Positions 29,554 to 38,706 of a DNA stretch of 64,000 nt are shown in pieces; position 1 is the stretch's first letter; the number at the start of each line of letters is the position of its first letter. The notes beneath the pieces are model-generated. The model was not told the origin of the DNA and made no database searches. It saw only the letters and a list, made by a program, of their open reading frames with translations. This stretch comes from Allosediminivita pacifica (GTDB taxonomy: Bacteria > Pseudomonadota > Alphaproteobacteria > Rhodobacterales > Rhodobacteraceae). The DNA lies in assembly GCF_003054175.1 (NCBI RefSeq), contig NZ_QBKN01000014.1, positions 60,625-124,624 on the forward strand, given 5' to 3'. A program made the position numbers and the translations under genes.

Positions 29554-30675
29554 ATGGCCACTTTGAAGCTCACCGATGTCGGCAAGACCTACGGCGGGAC
29601 CGTCGAGGTGCTCAAGCACATCAACCTCGACATCAAGGAGGGCGAGCTGATCGTCTTCGTGGGCCCCTCCGGCTGCGGCAAGTCCACCCTGCTGCGCATG
29701 ATCGCGGGGCTGGAGAAGATCAGTGCCGGCACGCTCGAGATCGACGGCGACGTCGTTAACGACGTGCCGCCCGCGCAGCGCGGGATTGCGATGGTTTTCC
29801 AGTCCTACGCGCTCTATCCGCACATGACGGTGCGCGAGAACATGTCCTTCGCCCTGAAGATCGCCAAGCAGTCGAAGGACGAGATCGACGCGGCGGTCGA
29901 CCGGGCGGCCAAGATGCTGCAGCTTGAGGACTACCTCGACCGGCTGCCCAAGGCACTTTCGGGCGGCCAGCGGCAGCGGGTGGCCATCGGCCGGTCCATC
30001 GTGCGCGACCCGAAGGTCTATCTTTTCGACGAGCCGCTTTCGAACCTCGACGCCGCGCTGCGCGTGGCGACCCGGATCGAGATCGCGCAGCTCAAGGAGA
30101 AGATGCCCGAGCGCACGATGATCTACGTGACCCACGACCAGGTGGAGGCGATGACCCTGGCCACGCGGATCGTGGTGCTGGCCAACAAGGGCGTGGCGCA
30201 GGTGGGCACGCCGCTGGAGCTTTACGAGCGGCCCAACAGCGAGTTCGTGGCGCAGTTCATCGGGTCGCCCTCGATGAACCTTCTGAAGGGTGAGGTCGTG
30301 AGCACCGGCGCGCAGACGCGCGTGCACTTGGGTAACGACGGGGTGGCGTTCTCGGACTATCCGACGACGGAGGCGGACCAGGGCCTGCAGGTGAAGGTGG
30401 GCGTGCGCCCCGAGGATTGCCGCATCGCGAAGGACGGCGATTTCTACTTCTACGAGGGCAAGGTGGATATCACCGAGGCGCTCGGCGAGGTGACGCTTCT
30501 GTATTTCGAGGCCGAGATGGGGCAGGACCCGGTGATCGCCAAGCTGCCGGGCGTGCATTCGAACATGCGCGGCCAGACCGTGCGGCTGACCACCGAGAGC
30601 GACAAGGTGCACCTTTTCGCGGACGGCGTGTCGCTGCACTACCGCGAGGGAACACCCGAGCCGGAAAACGCGTGA
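29554..30675 (+). CDS. aglK: alpha-glucoside ABC transporter ATP-binding protein
   Basis: A 373-residue ATPase of the MalK/UgpC type. Walker A GPSGCGKST (37-45), signature LSGGQRQRVAIGR (about 135-147), Walker B VYLFDEPLSNLD and switch YVTHDQVEA are intact. The C-terminal third (about 240-373) is the regulatory OB-like domain of this subgroup. GGGGAAGGGG lies just before the start ATG. Last gene of the agl operon; its end is 7 bp from the convergent gene at 30683. Confidence 0.92.
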   Translation: MATLKLTDVGKTYGGTVEVLKHINLDIKEGELIVFVGPSGCGKSTLLRMIAGLEKISAGTLEIDGDVVNDVPPAQRGIAMVFQSYALYPHMTVRENMSFALKIAKQSKDEIDAAVDRAAKMLQLEDYLDRLPKALSGGQRQRVAIGRSIVRDPKVYLFDEPLSNLDAALRVATRIEIAQLKEKMPERTMIYVTHDQVEAMTLATRIVVLANKGVAQVGTPLELYERPNSEFVAQFIGSPSMNLLKGEVVSTGAQTRVHLGNDGVAFSDYPTTEADQGLQVKVGVRPEDCRIAKDGDFYFYEGKVDITEALGEVTLLYFEAEMGQDPVIAKLPGVHSNMRGQTVRLTTESDKVHLFADGVSLHYREGTPEPENA

Positions 30676-30682
30676 AGGCGGA

Positions 30683-31177
30683 TCAGGTGGACGGCTTGGG
30701 GCGCGCTTGATCCTCGTGAACGGGGCGTTCCCCGAAGAGCCGCGGCGGGTTCGGCGGATCGATGATCGACCACTGTGCGACGGCGAACTGCAGGAATTTC
30801 TCCTGCAGACCGTCAGCGTCCTCGGTAAAACGGTTCCGCCAGCTTCCCTTGGCCTGGATCGGCATGCGGATGTCTTCGGGTGATGGGGTGCGCCTGCCCG
30901 CCTTGGCAGCCTCAGCGGCCACGTCCTCGGAGAGCCGTGCGAGGCGGTTCAGGAGCGGCTGGACGTGTCGCGATCTGCGACCCGCGAAGAGCACCTCGAC
31001 GGCGACCAACTCGTTTCGGCCATCGACCACGAATCCCTCGATGATGCAGTCGCCGCGCCGGTTCCGCCTGAACCGGGGTGTCATGACGACGACCATGCTG
31101 CTGGAAGGCATGCGGAAGAGGCCCGCATCCTCGACCCGCCGGGTCATGGCGGTCGTTTCCCTGCGCCTGTTCTGCAT
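30683..31177 (-). CDS. conserved-looking hypothetical protein, unrecognised
   Basis: A 164-residue, basic and largely hydrophilic protein with no signal peptide or membrane segment. I do not recognise a domain. A beta-rich start (VVVMTPRFRRNRRGDCIIEGFVVDG, given here as a region around residues 28-52) is followed by helices. The C-terminal third carries FLQFAVAQWSIIDPPNPPRL, which looks like a conserved interface. Start at 31177, preceded by AAGGGG 6-8 bases upstream. Convergent with aglK. Codon use matches the neighbours. Confidence 0.6.
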   Translation of the reverse strand: MQNRRRETTAMTRRVEDAGLFRMPSSSMVVVMTPRFRRNRRGDCIIEGFVVDGRNELVAVEVLFAGRRSRHVQPLLNRLARLSEDVAAEAAKAGRRTPSPEDIRMPIQAKGSWRNRFTEDADGLQEKFLQFAVAQWSIIDPPNPPRLFGERPVHEDQARPKPST

Positions 31178-31275
31178 GCTCGGCCCCTTGCATTCCCCGA
31201 AAGCGGGCTTAGCGAAGCGCACCTAATGTTTGGTAAAGCCGGAGCCGCCTCGGGCGCATCGCGTTTCGGAGCCGG

Positions 31276-32166
31276 TCAGGCGGCCAAACCGAGCGGCAGG
31301 TGGCGCGCGAGGGGCGCCAGGGGGCCAGCATGTAACCACGTGCCGCCCTGGCGTTGCGCTTCGGCGCCGGTGCCGAGCTTGAACCGTGCAAGCCCCGGCG
31401 CGTCCTGCGTGTTGAGCGTGCCGAGGTCGAGGGTTTCGTGCCCCTCATCGGCGAGCCAGCCCATGGCCTCCCAGAGGAGCAGATTCATTGCGTTGAGGAG
31501 ACGCCCCTCGGGGCGAGCGACCCCGATCTGCCAGGTGGCCATCGGGCCGTGGCGCAGGATGAGGATTGCGGCGACGGGCTTGCCAGCGTTGTGCGCCTCG
31601 AAGACCCAAGCCCCGGACGGATTGGCCGCGGCGAAGGCCGCGGAAAGAGCCGGCGGCAGGCCGCGATAGCCCCGCGCGCGGGCCTGCTCGGCCTCGGCGG
31701 CAAGAAGCCAGTGTCTCCGGTCAAGGGGGCGCCGGCGGATCTCGATGCCCCGGGTTTCCGAGCGATTGAGGCGATTTCGCCATTTCTGGTGCATCGCCGT
31801 CCGCATGGTGGCGCGATCGGAAAGCGGCAGCAGTGCAATCGTGGCTGGCGTCATGAGCGGCCAGAAGCCGTGGGCACGCAGCGCTTCGGGCGGCAGGCCG
31901 GGGGCGTTCAGCAGCAATGGCGCTCTCCCGTGCCAGCGGCGCCACCCGTCAAGCCAGTCGCCCGCCTCGGCCGGGTCGCGCGCCACCGGCCCGCGCGAGA
32001 CGAGATCGACCCGCCCCAGAGGCCCGAAGCGGCGCGATTGCACCTGCCACCAGAGGGTGACGGCGCTGTCGCGGGCGCGCTTGCAGACCCGCACGGGCAG
32101 CCCCATGGCGGCGCAGGCCCGGGCGAATTCCGGTGACTGTGGCAGGGGAAGGGGCAAGTCATCCAT
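31276..32166 (-). CDS. FemAB/GNAT-like acetyltransferase family protein
   Basis: A 296-residue protein with the fold pattern of the Acetyltransf_6/FemAB-like GNAT group. A degenerate N-terminal half (about 1-135) is followed by a C-terminal half with MHQKWRNRLNRSE (about 127-139) and PVAAILILRHGPMATWQIGV (about 200-219). That pairing of a KWRN-type helix and a late beta strand is typical. The family transfers acyl or aminoacyl groups to envelope or small-molecule acceptors. The actual substrate here is unknown. Start at 32166 (MDDLPLPLPQ). Confidence 0.72.
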   Translation of the reverse strand: MDDLPLPLPQSPEFARACAAMGLPVRVCKRARDSAVTLWWQVQSRRFGPLGRVDLVSRGPVARDPAEAGDWLDGWRRWHGRAPLLLNAPGLPPEALRAHGFWPLMTPATIALLPLSDRATMRTAMHQKWRNRLNRSETRGIEIRRRPLDRRHWLLAAEAEQARARGYRGLPPALSAAFAAANPSGAWVFEAHNAGKPVAAILILRHGPMATWQIGVARPEGRLLNAMNLLLWEAMGWLADEGHETLDLGTLNTQDAPGLARFKLGTGAEAQRQGGTWLHAGPLAPLARHLPLGLAA

Positions 32167-32212
32167 GCCGACATTAACCCGATGACAAGTTTCACCGCCG
32201 TTAATCGGTGCC

Positions 32213-32359
32213 ATGAAACAGCCGACTCGCCAATTTGTGCCCCGCTTCGAGGCCCGGGTGATATCCCGACCCCGCCCCACCGCCGCCGCAGCGCTGCTGC
32301 TCGCGACGCTGCTGTCGCTGCCGCTCGTGGCGCTGAGCTTCGTGCAGGCGGTGTTCTGA
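32213..32359 (+). CDS. 48-residue predicted single-pass membrane peptide
   Basis: A short gene: ATG at 32213, stop TGA at 32357-32359. The N-terminal half is basic (seven Arg or Lys in the first 21 residues). Residues 24-48 form one hydrophobic helix (AAAALLLATLLSLPLVALSF), giving a positive-inside anchor. It is oriented away from the FemAB-like gene with 46 bp between starts. A strong terminator hairpin lies 12 bp after the stop codon. I do not recognise the family. Confidence 0.55.
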   Translation: MKQPTRQFVPRFEARVISRPRPTAAAALLLATLLSLPLVALSFVQAVF

Positions 32360-32371
32360 GGCGGACCGAAA

Positions 32372-32396
32372 AAGGCCGGGCGCCTGGCCCGGCCTT
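32372..32396. terminator. bidirectional hairpin between the 48-residue gene and tyrS
   Basis: A perfect 10-bp stem AAGGCCGGGC/GCCCGGCCTT (32372-32381 and 32387-32396) with a five-base loop lies between two convergent genes. A-rich sequence precedes the stem on the plus strand, so the minus-strand copy ends in T-rich sequence and should stop tyrS transcripts. Confidence 0.75.
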
Positions 32397-32421
32397 CGCG
32401 AACTCGCCGTACGCGGGTTGT

Positions 32422-33675
32422 TCAGTCCGCGAGGCGCACCAGCGCGTGGCGCTTCTTGCCGGCGCTAAGCTTGACCGGCGACGATAGCGCCGCAGCGTCG
32501 AGCATGAGCCCGGGGTCGCCGATGGGCGCATCGTCGAGCCTTGCGCCGTTCTCGGAGATCAGGCGCTTGGCGTCCTTGCCGGACTTGGCCAGCCCCGAGC
32601 GGACGATGAGCTGCACGATGGAGATGCCGTCGCCCAGCTCGGCGGGCGACAGCTCCAGCGTCGGCAGGTCGTCGCCCGCGCCGCCCTTCTCGAAGACCTC
32701 GCGTGCCGTGGCCTCGGCCGCCGCCGCCGCGTCCGCGCCGTGGCAGAGGGTGGTGACAGCGTTGGCCAGCACCACCTTGGCCTCGTTGATCTCGGCCCCA
32801 CCGAGAGCGCCGAGCCGGTTGCATTCCTCGACCGGCATCTCGGTGTAGAGCCGCAGGAAGCGGCCCACGTCGGCGTCGGTCGTGTTGCGCCAGAACTGCC
32901 AGAACTCGTAGGGGCTTCGCTGTTCGGAGTTGAGCCAGATCGCGCCGTCGGCGGTCTTGCCCATTTTCTTGCCATCGGACGTGGTCAGCAGCGGCGTGGT
33001 CAGGCCGTATATCTCGTGATCGAGCACGCGGCGGGTGAGGTCGATGCCGTTGACGATGTTGCCCCACTGGTCCGATCCGCCGAATTGCACGAGACAGCCG
33101 TAGCGCCGGTTCAGCTCGAGGAAATCGTAGGCCTGCAGGATCATGTAGTTGAACTCGAGGAAGCTCAGCGACTGCTCGCGGTCGAGCCGGGACTTCACCG
33201 ACTCGAAGCTCAGCATGCGGTTCACGCTGAAATGCCTGCCGATGTCGCGCAGGAATTCGAGGTAGTTCAGCCCGTCGAGCCACTCTGCGTTGTTTAGCAT
33301 GAGCGCGCCGGTAGGGGTGTCGCCGTAGTCGAGGTACTTGGCGAAGACCTGCTTGATGCCGGCGATGTTACTGTCGATCTGCTCGTTGGTCAGCAGAGGG
33401 CGTTCATCGGCCCGGAAGGAAGGATCGCCCACCTTCGTCGTGCCGCCGCCCATCAGGGTGATCGGCTTGTGCCCGGTCTTCTGCAGCCAGCGCAGGGTCA
33501 TGATCTGGATCAGCGAACCTACGTGCAGCGAGGTCGCGGTTGCGTCGAAGCCGATATAACCCGGCACCACCCCCTTGCTCAGGGCTTCGTCGAAACCCTG
33601 ATAGTCGGTGCAGTCGGCCAGGAAGCCGCGCTCCATCATGACGTGCATGAAGTCCGATTTGGGATGGTAGGTCAT
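32422..33675 (-). CDS. tyrS: tyrosyl-tRNA synthetase
   Basis: A 417-residue class I synthetase. The HIGH-type motif is HVGS (51-54) and the KMSKS-type loop is KMGKT (237-241). Both are known variants in the bacterial TyrRS subgroup. [19 protein letters not shown] (196-214) is the tyrosine-site region. The C-terminal S4-like RNA-binding domain (about 350-417) is present. GAGGTGG lies about 7 bases before the ATG. The gene is divergent from anmK with a roughly 50-bp shared promoter region. Confidence 0.96.
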   Translation of the reverse strand: MTYHPKSDFMHVMMERGFLADCTDYQGFDEALSKGVVPGYIGFDATATSLHVGSLIQIMTLRWLQKTGHKPITLMGGGTTKVGDPSFRADERPLLTNEQIDSNIAGIKQVFAKYLDYGDTPTGALMLNNAEWLDGLNYLEFLRDIGRHFSVNRMLSFESVKSRLDREQSLSFLEFNYMILQAYDFLELNRRYGCLVQFGGSDQWGNIVNGIDLTRRVLDHEIYGLTTPLLTTSDGKKMGKTADGAIWLNSEQRSPYEFWQFWRNTTDADVGRFLRLYTEMPVEECNRLGALGGAEINEAKVVLANAVTTLCHGADAAAAAEATAREVFEKGGAGDDLPTLELSPAELGDGISIVQLIVRSGLAKSGKDAKRLISENGARLDDAPIGDPGLMLDAAALSSPVKLSAGKKRHALVRLAD

Positions 33676-33727
33676 GGGGCCACCTCATTATAGTGCGCGC
33701 GCAGCTATACTGAGGGGCAAGCCGAAG

Positions 33728-34828
33728 GTGAAGGGCAAGTTGAAGGACGGGCCGGTACGTGTTGTGGGGGCGATGTCGGGGACGTCGCTCGACGGGGTGG
33801 ACGCGGCCGAGATCATGACCGACGGGGTGCGGATCCTGGAGTTCGGCAAAACCGCCTACCGGCCTTACACGGATGCCGAACGCGCGGTCTTGCGGGAGGC
33901 GCTCGGATGCTGGCCTGGGCCTGGCCTGGAGGAAGCGGCAGATGTGCTGCACGAGGCGCATGCCGAGGTCCTTTCGCGATTTGGGCGCGCGGAGCTGGTG
34001 GGGTTTCACGGTCAGACGCTCGCGCATGATCCCCGGGGGCGCGGGACACATCAACTTGGTGACGGGGCATGGCTGGCTGAGCGGCTCGATTTGCCCGTGG
34101 CCTGGGATTTCAGGTCCGCTGACGTGGCTCTGGGGGGCGAAGGCGCGCCGCTGGCGCCTTTCTTCCATTTCGCCTGCGCGAAGTGGTTCGGGGCCACTGG
34201 TCCGGTCGCCTTTCTCAATCTTGGTGGCGTGGGAAATGTCACTTGGGTCGATCCGTCGGCCAAGGCGCCCGAGCAACCCGGCGCGCTTCTGGCTTTCGAC
34301 ACGGGACCGGCAAACGCGCCGCTCAACGACCTTCTGTGGGAACGGCGCGGGCTCAGTTGCGACGAAGGCGGGGCGCTGGCAGCGGCGGGCGGGGTCGACA
34401 GCGCGGCGCTCGAGACTTTTCTCGACGACGAGTATTTCAAGAGAATTCCGCCCAAGTCTCTTGATAGAAACGATTTTCCGGGCATGCGCGGCCTCGTTCA
34501 GGGGCTGTCGGATGCGGATGCCGCGGTGACCCTGACGGCCATGGCGGTGTCTTCGGTGGTACGCGGGATGACACATTGCCCGTCCGCCCCCGAACGCGTG
34601 CTGGTCACCGGCGGAGGCCGCAAGAACCCGGTAATGATGCGAATGCTTGAAGGCGAGCTTGACTGCCCGGTGATCACGGTCGAGGACGCGGGGCTCGACG
34701 GCGACATGCTGGAAGCGCAGGCCTTCGCCTTTCTCGCGGTCCGCGTGGCGCGCGGCTTGCCCACCTCTGCCCCCGGTACGACCGGCGTTTCCATCCCGAT
34801 GGGGGGCGGGCAGCTGAGCAGGCCATGA
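33728..34828 (+). CDS. anmK: anhydro-N-acetylmuramic acid kinase
   Basis: A 366-residue kinase that opens the 1,6-anhydro ring of anhydroMurNAc and phosphorylates it for peptidoglycan recycling. [12 protein letters not shown] (14-25) is the phosphate-binding signature, and [15 protein letters not shown] (about 195-209) is also typical. I favour the GTG at 33728, with GAGGGG 11 bases upstream. An in-frame ATG at 33674 would overlap the tyrS start and would need the promoter region to be coding. A divergent hairpin repeat (34872) follows the stop. Confidence 0.92.
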   Translation: MKGKLKDGPVRVVGAMSGTSLDGVDAAEIMTDGVRILEFGKTAYRPYTDAERAVLREALGCWPGPGLEEAADVLHEAHAEVLSRFGRAELVGFHGQTLAHDPRGRGTHQLGDGAWLAERLDLPVAWDFRSADVALGGEGAPLAPFFHFACAKWFGATGPVAFLNLGGVGNVTWVDPSAKAPEQPGALLAFDTGPANAPLNDLLWERRGLSCDEGGALAAAGGVDSAALETFLDDEYFKRIPPKSLDRNDFPGMRGLVQGLSDADAAVTLTAMAVSSVVRGMTHCPSAPERVLVTGGGRKNPVMMRMLEGELDCPVITVEDAGLDGDMLEAQAFAFLAVRVARGLPTSAPGTTGVSIPMGGGQLSRP

Positions 34829-34871
34829 GCCTGGCCGCTGCTTCAGACGCCCCTGCGCGGCCTTGGTGGAA

Positions 34872-34937
34872 CGCCCCTGCGGGGCGATGCGCCTGCGGCG
34901 CAGCCTACGGCGGAGGTATTTGGAGCGAGAAGAAAGG
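34872..34937 (+). repeat. dispersed 3' double-hairpin repeat, divergent copy E
   Basis: Read in the sense of anmK. Hairpin 1 CGCCCC-TGC-GGGGCG (34872-34886) and hairpin 2 TGCGCC-TGC-GGCGCA (34888-34902) differ in sequence from copies A-D. The tail CGGAGGTATTTGG...GAGAAGAAAG (34911-34936) matches their tails. Order and spacing of the parts are the same. Confidence 0.65.
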
Positions 34938-34940
34938 CAG

Positions 34941-34970
34941 GCGGCCCGCCCCGGGGTCGAGGCGGGCCGC
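34941..34970. terminator. GC-rich hairpin in the anmK-moaA gap
   Basis: A perfect 10-bp inverted repeat (34941-34950 with 34961-34970) around a ten-base spacer, located between convergent genes. No T-run follows, so it may need Rho or act only as a stabiliser. Confidence 0.45.
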
Positions 34971-35074
34971 AAGAAGCCGGGGCTTCTCCTCGCACGGTCA
35001 TCGGCTCCTCAGCCTGTACCGCACCTCATCGAAGCACGGCTTTCCTAAGCCAGCATTAAGGTTAACGCGCCCAG

Positions 35075-35132
35075 GCTTCTTTTCGCTGAAAATACCTCGG
35101 GGGAGTCCCGAAGGGACGGGGGCAGAGCCCCC
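35075..35132 (-). repeat. dispersed 3' double-hairpin repeat, copy C
   Basis: On the minus strand hairpin 1 GGGGGC-TCT-GCCCCC (35118-35132) begins 15 bases after the moaA stop codon. Hairpin 2 GTCCC-TTC-GGGAC (35105-35117) has shorter, different arms than copies A and D but still pairs fully. The tail CTCCCCCGAGGTATTTTC leads to AAAAGAAG. Confidence 0.82.
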
Positions 35133-35147
35133 AATTGCGCGCCGTTC

Positions 35148-36155
35148 TCACCCGCCAGTGTGGCTCATGTGGCGCGACACGCGGCCATCGACGCCTTGCC
35201 GGGAATAGTCGAAGTCATGGCCTTCGGGCTTGCGCGAGATCGCCTCGCGGATGGCCTCGGTCAGGGGGGCGTCGGTGTGCGGGTGGTTGCGCAGCGGCGA
35301 CCGCAGGTCGGCGCGGTCTTCCTGACCGAGGCACATGAAAAGCTCGCCGGTACACGTCAGACGCACGCGGTTGCAGCTTTCGCAGAAGTTATGCGTGAGC
35401 GGCGTGATGAAGCCGATGCGCTGTCCGGTCTCTTCGAGACGGACGTAGCGGGCAGGGCCGCCGGTACGGTCGGGAAGGTCGGTCACGGTGTATTGCTCCG
35501 ACAAGCGCTCGCGTAGGTCGGTGAGCTTCCAGTACTGGCCGATGCGGTCCTCGTTGCCGATGTCGCCCATGGGCATGACCTCGATCCAAGTGAGGTCCAT
35601 GCCGCGTGCGGCGCACCATTCGGTCATGGTGAAGAGCTCGTCTTCATTAAATCCCTTGAGTGCCACGGCGTTAATCTTGACGTGGAGGCCGACGCGCTGT
35701 GCCTCGTCGATGCCCTGGAGCACCTGTTTCAGGCGGCCCCAGCGCGTCACGCGAGCAAACTTGTCCTCATCGAGCGTATCCATCGAGAGGTTCACCCGGC
35801 GTACGCCGGCGTCGTAAAGCGCCTGCGCGTGCTTCGCGAGCTGCGAGCCGTTGGTGGTGAGTGTCAACTCCTTCAGGGCCTCGCTTTCGAGGTGCCGGCC
35901 CATTGCGCGGAAGAACGTCATGATGTCGCGCCGCACCAGAGGTTCACCGCCGGTTATGCGCAGCTTCTCGACGCCGAGGTTCACGAAGGCGGAACACAGC
36001 CGGTCGAGTTCTTCGAGGGTCAGAAGTTCCTTCTTGGGAAGGAATTTCATGTTCTCCGACATGCAATACACGCAGCGAAAATCGCAGCGATCCGTGACGG
36101 AGACACGAAGGTAGGAGATCGGGCGGTGGAAGGGGTCGACCAGAGAATGTTCCAT
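35148..36155 (-). CDS. moaA: GTP 3',8-cyclase (molybdenum cofactor biosynthesis)
   Basis: A 335-residue radical SAM enzyme for the first step of molybdopterin synthesis. The SAM-binding cluster is CDFRCVYC (Cys24, 28, 31). The second cluster near the C-terminus is [12 protein letters not shown] with a later Cys in FMCLG. The chain ends in GG, as MoaA normally does. Start at 36155 ([13 protein letters not shown]), where family similarity begins. No other molybdenum gene is in the window. Confidence 0.95.
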   Translation of the reverse strand: MEHSLVDPFHRPISYLRVSVTDRCDFRCVYCMSENMKFLPKKELLTLEELDRLCSAFVNLGVEKLRITGGEPLVRRDIMTFFRAMGRHLESEALKELTLTTNGSQLAKHAQALYDAGVRRVNLSMDTLDEDKFARVTRWGRLKQVLQGIDEAQRVGLHVKINAVALKGFNEDELFTMTEWCAARGMDLTWIEVMPMGDIGNEDRIGQYWKLTDLRERLSEQYTVTDLPDRTGGPARYVRLEETGQRIGFITPLTHNFCESCNRVRLTCTGELFMCLGQEDRADLRSPLRNHPHTDAPLTEAIREAISRKPEGHDFDYSRQGVDGRVSRHMSHTGG

Positions 36156-36241
36156 TCGCGTCAAGGTATGCCGCGTGCTGGCCTCCGGCAAGGGCGGCGA
36201 CGAGATTGTCTTCGCGGCGCCGAGGGCCTAGCGTTGATGGC

Positions 36242-36715
36242 ATGAAAAAGATTGCACTTACCCTGATGATCGCGGCGCTTGCCGGATGCAGCCAGACGCC
36301 CGGCGGAAGCGAAAGCCCTGCCGCGCCCTCTTCCACGACCGGTGCCGATGCCGCCGAGCAGACACGTCCCCGGACACGCACGGAGGGCGCCCGGACCGCG
36401 GACTCTCTCGACACAACCTCCGAGGCCGAGCGCGCGCAGGCCGCAACGCCGCCCGAGGGCGGTGCGCTTCTGGGCGAGACGGTTGCGAGCCTCGGCAACG
36501 TGGGGCGCGAGGGCTTCTGGCTCGAGACGCCGCTCGTGGACGAGACCGTGCCGGGCCGGATCGAATACGCCGCCACAGGCGAGACGGCGCGGGTCGAACT
36601 GCGTCCAATTCCGGGGCCGGATACCGCCGGAAGCCGGATTTCGCTTGCCGCGATGCGGCTGATCGGGGCCCCTTTGACCGGTCTGCCGACGCTCCAGGTC
36701 TACCTCGCCGACTGA
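36242..36715 (+). CDS. putative lipoprotein, unknown function
   Basis: A 157-residue protein with a short signal peptide and lipobox LAGC (Cys16), followed by a Ser/Thr/Ala/Pro-rich linker (about 17-75) and a compact C-terminal part (about 76-157) containing GETVASLGNVGREGFWLETPLV. The C-terminal region resembles the double-psi or SPOR-free domains seen beside septal factors only in a vague way, so I give no function. The pattern KKIALTLMIAALAGC supports export and acylation. It is divergent from moaA and convergent with glmS. Confidence 0.72.
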   Translation: MKKIALTLMIAALAGCSQTPGGSESPAAPSSTTGADAAEQTRPRTRTEGARTADSLDTTSEAERAQAATPPEGGALLGETVASLGNVGREGFWLETPLVDETVPGRIEYAATGETARVELRPIPGPDTAGSRISLAAMRLIGAPLTGLPTLQVYLAD

Positions 36716-36884
36716 TCGCCTGCCGCAGTGCTGCGATGCTCGGGAGCTTCGCGAGCTGACGGTCCCGCGGGCGGGGAGAGGCGCAGGGAGGGTCCGTCAT
36801 TTCGGTACGGAGAATGCCGCTCGGAGCGTCTTGGTGCCCGGGATCCCATGAGCTTGTCCTGGGGCCCTCGGGCACTTCGCTATC

Positions 36885-38702
36885 TCATTCCACCGTTACC
36901 GACTTGGCAAGGTTGCGCGGCTGGTCCACGTCGGTGCCCTTGGCCACTGCGGCGTGGTAGGCCAGCAGCTGTGCGGGCAGCGCGTAGAGGATGGGCGCGA
37001 AGGCCTCGTCCACCTCGGGCATCAGGATCGTGCGCCAGACGTCGCTGCCGGCCAGTTCGGCCCCGGCGGCATCTGTGATGAGGCAGACCCTGCCGCCCCG
37101 GGCCATGACCTCGTGCATGTTGGAGACAGTCTTTTCGAACAGCCCATCGCGGGGGGCCATGACGACCACCGGCACGCTCTTGTCGATCAGCGCGATTGGG
37201 CCGTGCTTGAGCTCGCCAGACGCATAAGCTTCGGCATGTATGTAGCTGATTTCTTTTAGCTTTAAGGCGCCTTCCAGTGCGAGAGGATACATCGATCCGC
37301 GCCCGAGGAAAAGAACGTCGCGCGCCTCGGCGATCTGGCGGGCGGCGTCCTCGATGATCTCGTCGCGTCCTAGCGCCACGTTCAGAGCGCCGGGCAGGCC
37401 CCTGAACTTGCGTGAGAAATCGGCGATCTGGTTGTCATTCATGCGGCCGCGGTCGGCGCTGGCACGCAGGGCCATGGTGAGCAGCACGGTCAGCATGCAG
37501 GTGAAGGCCTTGGTCGATGCCACGCCGATCTCGGCGCCCGCGTGGATGGGCAGGACGTAGTCCGCCTCGCGCGCCATGGAGCTTTCGGGCACGTTGACGA
37601 CGGCGACGATGCGGTCTGCCTTGCCGCGTGCGTAGTGCAGGGCCGCGAGCGTGTCGGCGGTTTCGCCCGACTGGCTGACGAAGATTGCCTGCGTCCCCGG
37701 CGTGATTGGCGGCTCGCGGTAGCGGAATTCCGAGGCGATATCGACCTCGACCGGTATGCCGGCGAGCTTCTCGAACCAGTACTTGGCCGTCAGGCAGGCG
37801 TAGTAGGCGGTGCCGCAGGCCACCATGACGAGCCGGTCCACCTTGGTGAAATCCATGCCCGGTTCGGGCAGGGCGATGCTATCCTGCGTGAGGTAGGCCG
37901 AGAGCGTGCCGGAGATGACCGAGGGCTGCTCGGCGATTTCCTTGGCCATGAAGTGCTTGTAGCCGGCCTTGTCGACGCGGGCGGCGTCCATCTGGATCTT
38001 CTTGATCTCGCGCTCGACCGGGTTGCCGTTGGCGTCCTGGATCTGGCAGCTGGCGCGGGTGAGGACGGCGCGGTCGCCCTCCTCGAGGTAGGTGATCCGG
38101 TCGGTCAGCGGGGCGAGCGCGATGGCGTCGGAGCCGAAGTAGGCTTCGCCCTCGCCGAAGCCGAGCGCCAGCGGGCTGCCCTTGCGGGCGCCGATCATCA
38201 GGTCGGGTTCCCCGTCGAAGAGCATGACGAGCGCGAAGGCCCCTTCGAGCCGGTCGATTGTGGCCATGGCGGCGGCGCGCGGGTCCTTGCCCTGTTCGAG
38301 GTGATACTGGGCGAGCTGCGCGATGGTTTCGGTGTCTGTGTCGGATTCGGGTGTGATGCCGGCACTGGCGAGTTCGCGCCGCAGGTCTTTGTAGTTTTCG
38401 ATGATGCCGTTGTGCACGACGGCCACGCGGCCCGCGCGGTGCGGGTGGGCGTTGGCCTCGGTGGGCGCGCCGTGGGTGGCCCAGCGGGTGTGGCCGATTC
38501 CGGCCTTGCCGGGCAGCGGTTCGTGCACCAGCAGGTCGGAGAGATTCACGAGCTTGCCGACGGCGCGGCGGCGGTCGAGGTGGCCGTCGTTCAGCGTGGC
38601 GATGCCTGCGCTGTCGTAGCCGCGATACTCGAGGCGGCGCAGCGCCTCGACCAGCGTGGGAGAGACCTCGTGGGTGCCGAGGATGCCGACGATTCCGCAC
38701 AT
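36885..38702 (-). CDS. glmS: glutamine-fructose-6-phosphate aminotransferase
   Basis: A 605-residue enzyme that makes glucosamine 6-phosphate for peptidoglycan and LPS. The N-terminal glutamine amidohydrolase uses Cys2 (MCGIVGILG). Two SIS sugar-isomerase domains follow (about 285-600), with FVSQSGETADTLAAL as phosphate loop. The C-terminus is the expected KSVTVE. It starts 4 bp after glmU, which supplies the next steps, so they form one operon. The roughly 170 bp before the convergent lipoprotein end hold only weak inverted repeats. Confidence 0.96.
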   Translation of the reverse strand: MCGIVGILGTHEVSPTLVEALRRLEYRGYDSAGIATLNDGHLDRRRAVGKLVNLSDLLVHEPLPGKAGIGHTRWATHGAPTEANAHPHRAGRVAVVHNGIIENYKDLRRELASAGITPESDTDTETIAQLAQYHLEQGKDPRAAAMATIDRLEGAFALVMLFDGEPDLMIGARKGSPLALGFGEGEAYFGSDAIALAPLTDRITYLEEGDRAVLTRASCQIQDANGNPVEREIKKIQMDAARVDKAGYKHFMAKEIAEQPSVISGTLSAYLTQDSIALPEPGMDFTKVDRLVMVACGTAYYACLTAKYWFEKLAGIPVEVDIASEFRYREPPITPGTQAIFVSQSGETADTLAALHYARGKADRIVAVVNVPESSMAREADYVLPIHAGAEIGVASTKAFTCMLTVLLTMALRASADRGRMNDNQIADFSRKFRGLPGALNVALGRDEIIEDAARQIAEARDVLFLGRGSMYPLALEGALKLKEISYIHAEAYASGELKHGPIALIDKSVPVVVMAPRDGLFEKTVSNMHEVMARGGRVCLITDAAGAELAGSDVWRTILMPEVDEAFAPILYALPAQLLAYHAAVAKGTDVDQPRNLAKSVTVE

Positions 38703-38706
38703 GGGT

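Larger units (their letters stand above)
34829..35147. other. 319-bp convergent gap between anmK and moaA
   Basis: No gene is supported. The gap holds a divergent repeat copy in the anmK sense (34872-34937), a 10-bp hairpin GCGGCCCGCC/GGCGGGCCGC (34941-34950, 34961-34970) and a standard repeat copy in the moaA sense (35075-35132). Both genes therefore run into their own copy of the same kind of element. Confidence 0.7.

Noticed and set aside
31225..31236. TTTGGTAAAG resembling half of the RutR-like operator
   Set aside because: Only one half-site is present, within a region unrelated to pyrimidine genes; likely chance.
33687..33711. TATAAT on the minus strand and TATACT on the plus strand between tyrS and anmK
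   Set aside because: Either would put the transcript start within about 5-10 bases of the start codon, and no convincing -35 elements pair with them.
36834..36875. GTGCCCG/CGGGCAC inverted repeat between the lipoprotein and glmS genes
   Set aside because: The stem is 7 bp with a loop of 28 bases and no T-run; too weak to call a terminator.
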